Notes: generated from the sequence alone by a model not told the origin. A stretch of 7,041 bases of DNA from DASYHQ01 sp038223165 (GCA_038223165.1 JBBRHE010000192.1:1-7041), one strand, 5' to 3'; shown: positions 1-5,539, counted from the stretch's first letter. A program made the numbers and translations.

Positions 1-56
1 TCCATCTCCTCGGTCATCGCGGCACGGAGAGCTAGGCGGAGTTGCTGTTGGGGCAT
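1..56 (-). CDS. pdhB: Probable pyruvate dehydrogenase E1 beta subunit, N-terminal fragment
   Basis: Only the first 18 codons lie in the window; the gene continues past base 1. The ATG at 54-56 opens a peptide reading MPQQQLRLALRAAMTEEM. In the E1 beta family the N-terminus typically reads like 'x-YREALRxALxEEMxRD', and the LRxAxxEEM core is visible here. The gene sits 31 bases after a small gene in the same operon as pdhA, which is where the partner subunit is expected. E1 beta forms the alpha2-beta2 heterotetramer that decarboxylates pyruvate with thiamine diphosphate in the cytoplasm. The ribosome-binding signal is weak (a TTTGGAAA stretch about 14 bases upstream). The identification rests on a very short sequence plus context. 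Confidence 0.6.
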   Translation of the reverse strand, partial: MPQQQLRLALRAAMTEEM

Positions 57-87
57 AGTGGATTCACGTTTCCAAACTGAGCTGTAA

Positions 88-315
88 CTAAATTGACGAA
101 TCGAAAAATTCGATGCATTCGATCGCGTAGACCCGGATAAGCGTCGAACCCCCGGCTCTACGAAAAACCGTAACATTGTCGCCGGCACAAATAATGAATT
201 CGGGTTCCTTAACTTTATAAGAAGCGCCGCTCGTGGTGATGATCGCGAACGGAATGAACGGCTCCGCTGTCGATGCCCGAATCAATTCATCATGAAAATC
301 AAGTTCTTCGGCCAT
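88..315 (-). CDS. Small protein of unknown function, PF-x-PFA family, copy 2 of a tandem pair
   Basis: A 75-residue protein with no signal peptide or membrane segment. The N-terminal half reads DFHDELIRASTAEPFIPFAI, followed by a glycine and a Tyr-x-Val-x-Glu stretch. The C-terminal half is rich in beta-type hydrophobic residues (VTVFRR, TLIRVYAIECIEFF). It aligns clearly with the upstream neighbour at 327-557: shared D-x-H, L, A-x-PF-x-PFA-x-I, G-x-x-Y and a following acidic residue. The pair is therefore a tandem duplication or two members of one family. By my hand count it is about 48% GC, lower than the surrounding genes look. The start is 11 bases beyond the neighbour's stop, with only a weak upstream purine stretch (GCGGGCGAA). 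Short PF-x-PF proteins are, from memory, common in planctomycetes; no function is known to me. Confidence is for being a real gene. Confidence 0.75.
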   Translation of the reverse strand: MAEELDFHDELIRASTAEPFIPFAIITTSGASYKVKEPEFIICAGDNVTVFRRAGGSTLIRVYAIECIEFFDSSI

Positions 316-326
316 TCATTCGCCCG

Positions 327-557
327 CTATGCTGCTTGAGTGGATTGCACCTCGACGGTAGCCACTTTGCGCAATGGGAACCGAACTAATCCTTTTCCGC
401 GTATCCAAACGAGCATGCGTTCGGTCGTGAATGCGCACCAAAGCTGCTCGCCAATGACATAACGCTCGCCTGTGTCCAAGATGACGGCGAAAGGCATAAA
501 GGGCTTAGCTCGCCTAGCTTCCCGCAATTTATTATGGATGTCCGTCGCGTCTGGCAT
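327..557 (-). CDS. Small protein of unknown function, PF-x-PFA family, copy 1 of a tandem pair
   Basis: A 76-residue protein starting MPDATDIHNKLREARRAKPF, followed by MPFAVI, a G-x-x-Y pattern and a C-terminal beta-rich half (MLVWIRGKGLVRFPLRKVATVEV). It is homologous to the next gene (88-315). I chose the ATG at 555-557 over an in-frame ATG at 609-611. It has a strong GAAGGAG Shine-Dalgarno sequence 5 bases upstream, and the longer form would overlap the end of pdhA by 44 bases and add a non-conserved 18-residue extension. The gene begins 10 bases after the pdhA stop, and its ribosome-binding site overlaps that stop codon, so translation is probably coupled to pdhA. About 53% GC by hand count. 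Function unknown; its position within a pdh operon suggests co-expression but does not prove a role there. Confidence 0.8.
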   Translation of the reverse strand: MPDATDIHNKLREARRAKPFMPFAVILDTGERYVIGEQLWCAFTTERMLVWIRGKGLVRFPLRKVATVEVQSTQAA

Positions 558-567
558 CGCCGCTCCT

Positions 568-1617
568 TCACTTCGGCCGATACGGGTACGTCTCGGCCAA
601 AATATCGTCAAACCGCTCTTCCAGCTTCGGATGCGGATCGTTATCCGCCTGTTCGACGGCTTCGTTTACTTCCTTGGCGACCTCTTCCTGCATCGCGTCG
701 ATCTGTTCTTCGGTCAGCAGGCCGTGCTCGCGCAGGCGCGCCTCGTAGAGCGTGATCGGGTCGCGCAGCTTGGCCTTTTCCATCTCTTCCTTGCTGCGGT
801 ACTTCATCGCGTCGGACATCGAGTGACCGCGGAAGCGGTAGGTGTCGGCGACAATGTAGCTGGGGCCTTCGCCTTTTCGGGCGCGGTCGACCGCAACGCC
901 GAATTTTTCGATGACGGTGTCGACGTCGTTGCCGTCGACGTGGTAGTGCGGCATTGCATAGCCACTACCACGCTCGGCAAGGTCCTTTTCGGCACTGCTG
1001 CGTTCGACCTGCGTTCCCATGGCCACGCCATTGTTTTCGACGACCCAGATGACTGGTACCTTCAGCAGGCTGGCCATGTTCAGGGCTTCGTTGTGGGTGC
1101 CTTGGTTGATGGCGCCATCACCGAACATACAGAATGTGACGCCACCGGTGTTCTTGTACTTCTGAGCAAAGGCCAGCCCCAGGCCGACCGGGATGTGCCC
1201 ACCAACGATACCGTGCCCACCGTTGTTGCCGACCTTGGCGTCGAAGAAGTGCATCGACCCGCCTTTGCCCTTGCTGCAACCGGTCGCCTTGCCGAACAGT
1301 TCAGCCATGCAAGCTCGCGGCGACATGCCCAGCGCGAGGCTATGACCGTGACAACGGTAGCCGTTGATCAGTTGGTCTTTGTCTTTCTGGTAGATCGACG
1401 AGATGCCGACCGCGATCGCTTCCTGCCCGCTGTAGACGTGGCAGAAGCCACCGATCTTCTGACCGGCCTTCTGATATTCCTGGACTGTGCGTTCTTCGAA
1501 CCTGCGGATGAGCATCATCATCCGCAGGCGGGCTCGTTCGGCGGTGCCGTCCGATCCGTTGGCGGTGGGTGGTTTGCGGGTTACGGGTCGTTTGGCTACT
1601 TCGTCTACCACGGCCAT
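568..1617 (-). CDS. pdhA: Pyruvate dehydrogenase E1 component, alpha subunit
   Basis: A 349-residue protein of normal length for bacterial PdhA. It binds thiamine diphosphate and, with the beta subunit, decarboxylates pyruvate and transfers the acetyl group to the E2 lipoyl domain. Visible landmarks are the N-terminal R-x-FE-E region (39-42), the HVYSGQEA stretch (60-67), GYRCHGHSLALG (86-97), and the thiamine-binding motif opening with GDG at 166-168 and closing with ENN at 194-196. The conserved loop YRFRGHSMSDA (260-270) holds the serine phosphorylated in eukaryotic homologues. The first 25 residues are a variable, basic extension. A CGGAG Shine-Dalgarno sequence lies 9 bases before the ATG. 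The loop and the K-x-R-DPI segment favour PdhA over the branched-chain 2-oxoacid or acetoin paralogues. It heads the leftward operon with two small genes and probable pdhB downstream. Confidence 0.94.
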   Translation of the reverse strand: MAVVDEVAKRPVTRKPPTANGSDGTAERARLRMMMLIRRFEERTVQEYQKAGQKIGGFCHVYSGQEAIAVGISSIYQKDKDQLINGYRCHGHSLALGMSPRACMAELFGKATGCSKGKGGSMHFFDAKVGNNGGHGIVGGHIPVGLGLAFAQKYKNTGGVTFCMFGDGAINQGTHNEALNMASLLKVPVIWVVENNGVAMGTQVERSSAEKDLAERGSGYAMPHYHVDGNDVDTVIEKFGVAVDRARKGEGPSYIVADTYRFRGHSMSDAMKYRSKEEMEKAKLRDPITLYEARLREHGLLTEEQIDAMQEEVAKEVNEAVEQADNDPHPKLEERFDDILAETYPYRPK

Positions 1618-1739
1618 GCGGGTTGCTCCGTAGAACGGTCAAATGGGCTGGCCTGGGCATGACAAAACCCAAGCTCGCGCGGACGATTCAGTGTACGCGC
1701 TTTTCGCCCGGCTTCAATGGGCATGCTTCACGCCGCAAA

Positions 1740-1754
1740 GCCCGGCGACCGGGC
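1740..1754 (-). other. GC-rich hairpin at the probable 5' end of the pdhA transcript
   Basis: A perfect 6-bp stem, GCCCGG/CCGGGC, with a 3-base loop. It lies only 2 bases downstream of the TATAAT box at 1757-1762, so it would occupy roughly the first 15 bases of the pdhA mRNA. On the minus strand it is followed by only three T residues, too few for a convincing intrinsic terminator. A 5' stabilising hairpin is one possible role; coincidence in GC-rich DNA is another. Confidence 0.35.
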
Positions 1755-1756
1755 AG

Positions 1757-1785
1757 ATTATAGGACTTATCACCCCCATTACACA
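1757..1785 (-). promoter_or_regulatory. Candidate sigma-70 type promoter for the pdhA operon
   Basis: Reading leftward, a perfect TATAAT lies at 1762-1757. The hexamer 17 bases upstream (TGTGTA, 1785-1780) matches the -35 consensus poorly, 2 of 6. Transcription would begin near 1750, leaving a leader of about 133 bases before the pdhA ATG. The box lies just beyond the terminator of the preceding lipoprotein gene, where an independent promoter is needed. The poor -35 suggests activator dependence or a chance match. Confidence 0.45.
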
Positions 1786-1796
1786 CCGGTTCCAAC

Positions 1797-1841
1797 GAAA
1801 AACCGGGAGGCTGCGACGATGGTCATCGCGGTCTCCCGGTT
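1797..1841 (-). terminator. Intrinsic terminator of the lipoprotein gene
   Basis: Reading leftward, AACCGGGAG (complement of 1833-1841) pairs perfectly with CTCCCGGTT (complement of 1801-1809), a 9-bp stem. It is followed directly by a run of five T residues (1802-1798), two of which are also in the stem. The 23-base interior can extend the structure with a short GCGAT/ATCGT inner stem. It begins 31 bases after the lipoprotein stop codon and precedes the pdhA promoter candidate, so it would insulate pdhA from the upstream unit. Confidence 0.8.
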
Positions 1842-1872
1842 AGCGGTGATATACCAACTGAACTGCCGACGA

Positions 1873-2076
1873 TTAGTCGCGGTTCACGCTCTTGGTTTCT
1901 TCCTTGACGATGGTGCCGTCGGCCTTTTCCTTCACCGTCGTCTCACTCCTGGTGCGGTCACCGTCAGAGTCCGTCTTAACGGTTTCCTTGTGCGCGATCG
2001 TGTCATCGCAGCCTACCATCAAAGGCAGACCCAGCAGTGAAACCGACAGGAACGATGCCAAAATTTGACGCTTCAT
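1873..2076 (-). CDS. Very small secreted lipoprotein of unknown function
   Basis: A 67-residue protein. Residues 1-22 form a lipoprotein signal peptide: a basic MKRQ start, a hydrophobic core (ILASFLSVSLLGLPL) and a lipobox ending M-V-G before Cys23. The mature part is only about 45 residues, almost entirely charged and polar (Lys, Glu, Asp, Thr). It contains an imperfect duplication in which TVK-x6-from-DG spacing recurs (TVKTDSDGDRTRSE and TVKEKADGTIVKEE, 6 of 14 identical). I chose the ATG at 2074-2076 because a strong GAAAGGAG sequence precedes it and the signal peptide starts there. An in-frame ATG at 2184 would add 36 residues reading through the promoter. It probably sits in the inner or outer membrane as a flexible charged tail. 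It is a single-gene unit with its own promoter and terminator. No function is assigned. Confidence 0.82.
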   Translation of the reverse strand: MKRQILASFLSVSLLGLPLMVGCDDTIAHKETVKTDSDGDRTRSETTVKEKADGTIVKEETKSVNRD

Positions 2077-2116
2077 AATTGGCTCCTTTCGCCAGTAAAT
2101 CAGACGAACTGAACTA

Positions 2117-2134
2117 TTGCATACTCTGTGCCAA
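2117..2134 (-). promoter_or_regulatory. Candidate sigma-54 (-24/-12) promoter of the lipoprotein gene
   Basis: Reading leftward, the sequence is TTGGCACAGAGTATGCAA. Compared with the sigma-54 consensus (Y)TGGCACGRNNNTTGCW it matches all defined positions except two. The invariant GG (complement of 2131-2132) and GC (complement of 2119-2120) have the required 12-base offset. Transcription would start near 2107, giving a leader of about 31 bases that contains the Shine-Dalgarno sequence, so the geometry fits the gene well. No convincing sigma-70 pair was found for this gene in the same region. Confidence 0.6.
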
Positions 2135-2160
2135 ACCAGCCAAAAGCCGATTATCCGTGC

Positions 2161-2189
2161 TTGGCTTTCACACGCCGGGCGCATAAAGT
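2161..2189 (+). promoter_or_regulatory. Candidate sigma-70 promoter for the tRNA-binding protein gene
   Basis: TTGGCT (2161-2166) and TAAAGT (2184-2189) each match consensus at 4 of 6 positions and are separated by exactly 17 bases. Transcription would start near 2196, about 28 bases before the GTG start, with the GGAGG site between. It is divergent from the sigma-54 candidate of the lipoprotein gene, the two start sites lying about 90 bases apart. Confidence 0.4.
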
Positions 2190-2223
2190 GCTACGATTAT
2201 CCATCTTGCCGGAGGCGGTTCCT

Positions 2224-2568
2224 GTGGACACGACAATTTCGACCATCAAGTACGACGATTTTTCCAAGTTAGACCTGCGGGTTGCAACGGTTCTCGAATG
2301 CAAACCGCACGCGAACGCGGACAAGCTATTGGTGCTCAAAATCGACCTTGGCACCGAACAACGGCAAATTTGCGCCGGGTTGCGCGGTCACTACGAGCCC
2401 GAGGCGCTTGTCGGCAAGCAGATCATTATCGTGGCCAACCTCGAACCCCGCACGATGCGCGGTGAAATCAGCCAAGGCATGCTGCTGGCCGCCAGTGACA
2501 CCGCCACCAGCAAGGTCATCGTCGTCACGCCAATTGAACCCAGCGGGCCGGGGTCGAAGGTCAGTTAG
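2224..2568 (+). CDS. Stand-alone tRNA-binding OB-fold protein, MetRS C-terminal / CsaA-like
   Basis: A 114-residue protein consisting almost entirely of one tRNA-binding domain of the EMAP II / CsaA / MetRS-C type. The landmarks follow the family order: YDDFSKLDLRVATVLECK near the start, HANADKLLVLKIDLG, RQICAGL, a VGKQIIIVANLEPR strand, and the SQGMLLAA motif near residue 85. In the family this OB fold binds tRNA non-specifically, either as a dimerising MetRS appendage or as a free protein; CsaA homologues also act as export chaperones. I chose the GTG at 2224 because GGAGG lies 8 bases upstream and the product then has the normal length of free-standing members. An in-frame ATG at 2128 lies upstream of the likely promoter and adds 32 non-conserved residues. 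MetRS-type sequence is a better fit than CsaA. It may be transcribed with recN, subject to the hairpin between them. Confidence 0.88.
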   Translation: MDTTISTIKYDDFSKLDLRVATVLECKPHANADKLLVLKIDLGTEQRQICAGLRGHYEPEALVGKQIIIVANLEPRTMRGEISQGMLLAASDTATSKVIVVTPIEPSGPGSKVS

Positions 2569-2572
2569 TGGT

Positions 2573-2618
2573 AAGGCTGAAAAGGAAGGCTGAAGGATGA
2601 AGTTTCCTTTTCAGCCTT
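2573..2618 (+). repeat. Perfect 15-bp inverted repeat with purine/pyrimidine arms between the tRNA-binding gene and recN
   Basis: AAGGCTGAAAAGGAA (2573-2587) pairs perfectly with TTCCTTTTCAGCCTT (2604-2618) around a 16-base loop. AAGGCTGAA occurs twice directly (2573-2581 and 2586-2594). A second possible stem pairs GAAGGATG (2592-2599) with CATCCTTC (2626-2633). Bases 2573-2602 are nearly all purine and 2603-2641 nearly all pyrimidine. It starts 4 bases after the upstream stop codon and could terminate or attenuate transcription, but only a short TTTA follows the stem. It may alternatively be one copy of a dispersed genomic repeat; that cannot be tested here. Confidence 0.75.
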
Positions 2619-2646
2619 TATCCTCCATCCTTCCTCCTTACTTTGC

Positions 2647-4413
2647 ATGCTTCGCGAACTGCACATTTCCAACCTCGCCGTCATCGCCGATGCGCGGATC
2701 GAATTCGCCGGTGGGCTTAACTGCTTCACGGGCGCGACCGGCGCGGGCAAGAGCCTCGTTATCGGTGCGATCGAACTGCTCCTCGGGCTGCGCAGCGGGT
2801 CGGACATGCTCCGCAGAGGCGTCGAGGAAGGCCGCGTCAGTGGCCTCTTCGAGCTGCGAGACAAGAAGACCGTCAAGGACCTCGAAGCCCTGACCGACAT
2901 GCCACTGTCGGGCGAAGGTGGTGAATTGCTTCTGACCCGCCGGTTGTATGCCAGTGGGCGCAGTGGTGTGACGCTGAACGGCAACCCGATCACCCTTTCG
3001 ATGCTGAAGACCGTCGCCGAGGCGCTCGTTGACGTGCACGGACAGCACGATCATCAGTACCTGCTGAAACCCGGTCACCAGGTGGATGTCGTCGACACCT
3101 ACGGCGATCTCTGGGTATTGCGCGGCAAATACTACGATGCTTACGCGCAACTGACCGCGGCCAAGCAACGGTTGGCCGATTTGTCGACGAATCGCACACT
3201 TCGCGAGCAGCAGTTGGAGCTGTACCGCTTCCAGGCAAACGAGATCGACACTGCCGAGCTCGACGCTGCCGAGTACACTGAACTGTCGGCGCGCGTGTCG
3301 GTCCTGCAGAACCTCGAAAAGCTTAAGAAAGACGCCGGCGCAACGCACACGGCGCTCTACGAGGTCGACGGCAGCATCGTCGAGCGTATGAAGATGGCCG
3401 CTGCGATCATTGCGGACCTGGCGACGCTCGACGTGAGCCTGCAGCCGATCGCCAATGGCCTGCGCGACGCGACTATCGCGGTCGAGGAGTCTGCGTACGA
3501 TCTGTCGCGCTATCTCGACAAGCTCGACCTCGACCCCGCAGAGCTCACCGAGGTCGCTGACCGGTTGAACACCATCAACCGCATCCTCAATAAGTATGGC
3601 GACCCAATCGAATCGACGATCGCTTACCGCGCCGAGATCGGCCAGAAGGTCGACGAGCTCGAGCGCGCCACCGACGATTTGGCGTCACTGGCCGCACAGA
3701 TCGACCCACTGACACGCGAAGTGAAAAAGCTCAGTGCCGATCTCTCTGCCAGGCGACAAGTCGTCGCAAAGAAGCTTGGTCCGATGATCGAAAAGCAGTT
3801 GGCCGAACTGGGGATGGACAAGGCGCGGTTCAGCATCTCGCTGACGCCCGCCCCGACGGGGGCCGACGGATTGAACGCGACGCCCTCCGGCGTCGATATC
3901 GTCGAGTTCATTGCCCAGACAAACCCGGGACTGGCCCCCCAACCGTTACGCAAGATCGCGTCGGGTGGCGAGATGTCGCGCATCATGCTCGCGCTCAAAG
4001 GCATCCTGGCGCAGTCCGACCGCGTGTCCGTGCTCGTCTTCGACGAGATCGACGCCAATGTCGGTGGCCGGCTGGGCTCGATCATCGGCAACAAGTTGCG
4101 CGCGCTGGCGGACCATCACCAGGTGCTCTGCATCACCCACCTGCCGCAAATTGCGAGCTATGCCGACCGGCATCTAACCGTCCGCAAACAGGTCGTCGGT
4201 GACCAGACGCGCACAAGCGTGCGCACGATGGAGGGGGCCGAACGCCTCGAAGAGCTGGCGGAAATGATCGGTGGCCAGCGCATTACCGATACAACGCGCG
4301 CCCAGGCGAAAGAACTGCTCGAAACCGCCCGGTCGGAGTTCACCCGCCCGATCGGACCACCCGCGAAGGGCAAACCAGTGGTTTCGACAAAACGCGTGAA
4401 GAGCAACTCCTAA
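2647..4413 (+). CDS. recN: DNA repair protein RecN
   Basis: A 588-residue SMC-like ATPase, slightly longer than the roughly 550 residues usual for RecN. RecN acts early in recombinational repair of double-strand breaks, tethering DNA ends. The N-terminal ATPase half carries MLRELHISNLAVI, Walker A GATGAGKS at 29-36 and the Q-loop region VDVHGQHDHQ (128-137). A long helical, coiled-coil-prone middle spans roughly 155-385. The C-terminal half has the ABC signature SGGEMSRIMLAL (439-450), Walker B VLVFDEID (462-469) and the H-loop CITHLPQIAS (495-504). A basic Pro/Lys-rich tail follows from about 567. The start fits the family N-terminus exactly, but the 20 bases before it are almost all pyrimidine, with no Shine-Dalgarno sequence. 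No LexA-type operator was recognised in the 78-base gap upstream. A CHAD gene follows after 21 bases. Confidence 0.96.
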   Translation: MLRELHISNLAVIADARIEFAGGLNCFTGATGAGKSLVIGAIELLLGLRSGSDMLRRGVEEGRVSGLFELRDKKTVKDLEALTDMPLSGEGGELLLTRRLYASGRSGVTLNGNPITLSMLKTVAEALVDVHGQHDHQYLLKPGHQVDVVDTYGDLWVLRGKYYDAYAQLTAAKQRLADLSTNRTLREQQLELYRFQANEIDTAELDAAEYTELSARVSVLQNLEKLKKDAGATHTALYEVDGSIVERMKMAAAIIADLATLDVSLQPIANGLRDATIAVEESAYDLSRYLDKLDLDPAELTEVADRLNTINRILNKYGDPIESTIAYRAEIGQKVDELERATDDLASLAAQIDPLTREVKKLSADLSARRQVVAKKLGPMIEKQLAELGMDKARFSISLTPAPTGADGLNATPSGVDIVEFIAQTNPGLAPQPLRKIASGGEMSRIMLALKGILAQSDRVSVLVFDEIDANVGGRLGSIIGNKLRALADHHQVLCITHLPQIASYADRHLTVRKQVVGDQTRTSVRTMEGAERLEELAEMIGGQRITDTTRAQAKELLETARSEFTRPIGPPAKGKPVVSTKRVKSNS

Positions 4414-4434
4414 TCCGTTGACGAGGTCGTGCCG

Positions 4435-5352
4435 ATGGAGCTGAAGCCCACAGACAGCAATCAGGTGACCACCGCGGTCGCACGCAACATTGACTTGCGG
4501 ATCGACGCCGCGATCAAGGTGCTTCGCCGCTCGCGCAGTGGGCAGCCCAGTGACGCCGCGGTGCACGAGGTCCGCAAGCACCTCAAGCAGGTCCGGGCGA
4601 TGTTAAGGCTGCTGCGCAAACACGTTGGAAAAAAGGCCGTCGCGAAGGAGACAAAAGCGTTCCGTGATGCCAGCCGACCCCTATCGACCGTTCGCGATGC
4701 AGCCGTGATGATCGAGACGCTCGACGGTCTCATGTTGCATTTCAAAGGCCGCATTGACCCGGTTGTCACCGCAAAACTTCGGCGGGCGCTATTGGCGCGT
4801 CGGAGGGAGTTGCGTCAGCAGAACTTTGTGAAAGACAAGGTCGTCCCCGAAGTGTTGCGATCGCTGCAAACGAGCCGCCGGCGCGTGAAGGCATGGGGAC
4901 ACGAGCCGACGGGCTGGAGCATGCTTGGCCGGAGTTTGAAACGATCGTACCGTGCCGGCCGCAAGGCGATTCAGCACGCTTGGGACGATCCGCACGACGA
5001 GGGATTCCACGAAGGTCGCAAGCGGACTAAAGACCTGCGCTATCAGCTCGAGATGCTCGTCCCACTTTGGCCAAAGGCTGTAAAGGCTTTGGCCAAACAG
5101 GCCAAGGACCTGACCGATCGACTCGGTGTAGACCATGACTTGGCGGTCCTGCGCACACTCGTCCGCGGTGAACTACGGGACACGGTCTCAGATACCGATG
5201 GTGAACTGCTGCTGGCCATCATCACTGAGCGGCGTCTGGTCCTGCAGGAGCAAGCGCTTGAACTGAGCCAGAAACTGTTCGCTGAGCGTCCGCGTGAGTT
5301 TATTCAACGCCTCAATGCCTGCTGGCGCGCCGTGGACACGAAGGCGCCTTAG
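4435..5352 (+). CDS. CHAD-domain protein, probable polyphosphate-binding
   Basis: A 305-residue, strongly basic, all-helical protein. The CHAD fold consists of two similar halves, and both are visible. Half one has HEVRKHLKQVRAMLRLLRKH (44-63) followed by LSTVRDAAVMIETL. Half two has FHEGRKRTKDLRYQLEML (191-208) followed by LGVDHDLAVLRTLV (230-243). The conserved His, Arg and Lys residues line a basic groove; characterised CHAD proteins bind inorganic polyphosphate and locate to polyphosphate granules. There is no signal peptide, so it should be cytoplasmic. No fused CYTH triphosphatase domain is present. A GTG at 4429 is in frame, but I prefer the ATG at 4435, which has GAGG 8 bases upstream. 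It lies 21 bases behind recN and is probably co-transcribed; a direct role in repair is not evident. Confidence 0.9.
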   Translation: MELKPTDSNQVTTAVARNIDLRIDAAIKVLRRSRSGQPSDAAVHEVRKHLKQVRAMLRLLRKHVGKKAVAKETKAFRDASRPLSTVRDAAVMIETLDGLMLHFKGRIDPVVTAKLRRALLARRRELRQQNFVKDKVVPEVLRSLQTSRRRVKAWGHEPTGWSMLGRSLKRSYRAGRKAIQHAWDDPHDEGFHEGRKRTKDLRYQLEMLVPLWPKAVKALAKQAKDLTDRLGVDHDLAVLRTLVRGELRDTVSDTDGELLLAIITERRLVLQEQALELSQKLFAERPREFIQRLNACWRAVDTKAP

Positions 5353-5407
5353 CGCCACTTCACAATCTGTCCGCTCCCCGTTTTCATTCCGTCCCGTGAA
5401 ATGTCAA

Positions 5408-5436
5408 TTGGCGATTGCGCAAGGCGCGGGTAAGAT
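5408..5436 (+). promoter_or_regulatory. Candidate sigma-70 promoter for hppA
   Basis: TTGGCG (5408-5413) and TAAGAT (5431-5436), each 4 of 6 to consensus, are separated by exactly 17 bases. Transcription would start near 5443, giving a leader of roughly 97 bases before the hppA ATG at 5540. The match is moderate and could be chance. Confidence 0.4.
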
Positions 5437-5475
5437 CCGGCCGGCGGTTCGTACAACGCGTGCGGCGGCGATTGC

Positions 5476-5492
5476 AGTGATTCGAAATCACT
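5476..5492 (+). other. Short hairpin in the hppA leader
   Basis: AGTGATT (5476-5482) and AATCACT (5486-5492) form a perfect 7-bp stem with a CGA loop. GCGAT (5468-5472) and ATCGC (5505-5509) could form an outer stem around it. There is no T run, so it is not an intrinsic terminator. As DNA it is also a palindrome that could bind a dimeric regulator. Confidence 0.35.
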
Positions 5493-5539
5493 CGATTCCT
5501 GTGCATCGCAACGCGGTCATTTCTTGGAGTGAAAAACTC

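Larger units (their letters stand above)
5353..5539. other. Intergenic leader and promoter region before hppA
   Basis: This 187-base gap holds the promoter candidate at 5408-5436, a hairpin at 5476-5492 and the hppA ribosome-binding site (GGAG at 5526-5529, 10 bases before the ATG). A 9-base direct repeat, GGCGATTGC, occurs at 5410-5418 and 5467-5475. No intrinsic terminator with a T run follows the CHAD gene. A small GGCGC/GCGCC hairpin overlaps its stop codon at 5343-5356. No coding sequence was seen. Confidence 0.6.

Noticed and set aside
558..611. Upstream ATG at 611 for the first small PF-x-PFA gene
   Set aside because: It would overlap pdhA by 44 bases. The extension is absent from the paralogue, and the internal ATG at 557 has a strong Shine-Dalgarno sequence.
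472..1662. 396-codon open frame on the plus strand opposite pdhA
   Set aside because: It is antisense to a gene with unmistakable PdhA motifs, resembles no known family, and long antisense frames are common opposite GC-rich coding DNA.
2077..2184. Upstream ATG at 2184 for the lipoprotein
   Set aside because: The extension would run through the sigma-54 promoter and place 36 residues before an obvious signal peptide.
2128..2223. Upstream ATG at 2128 for the tRNA-binding protein
   Set aside because: It adds 32 residues that do not match the family and lies before the probable transcription start. The GTG at 2224 has GGAGG at ideal spacing.
2569..2646. SOS (LexA) operator upstream of recN
   Set aside because: recN is SOS-controlled in several bacteria, but I found neither a CTGT-N8-ACAG-type nor a GAAC-N4-GTTC-type palindrome in this gap.
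2638..3348. 236-codon minus-strand open frame inside recN
   Set aside because: It lies opposite the conserved RecN ATPase half and has no recognisable domain or ribosome-binding site of its own.
4174..4581. 135-codon minus-strand open frame across the recN-CHAD junction
   Set aside because: Shadow of two well-supported genes; the translated product shows no family features.
5343..5356. GGCGC/GCGCC hairpin at the CHAD gene stop codon as a terminator
   Set aside because: The stem is only 5 bp, overlaps the stop codon and is not followed by a T run.
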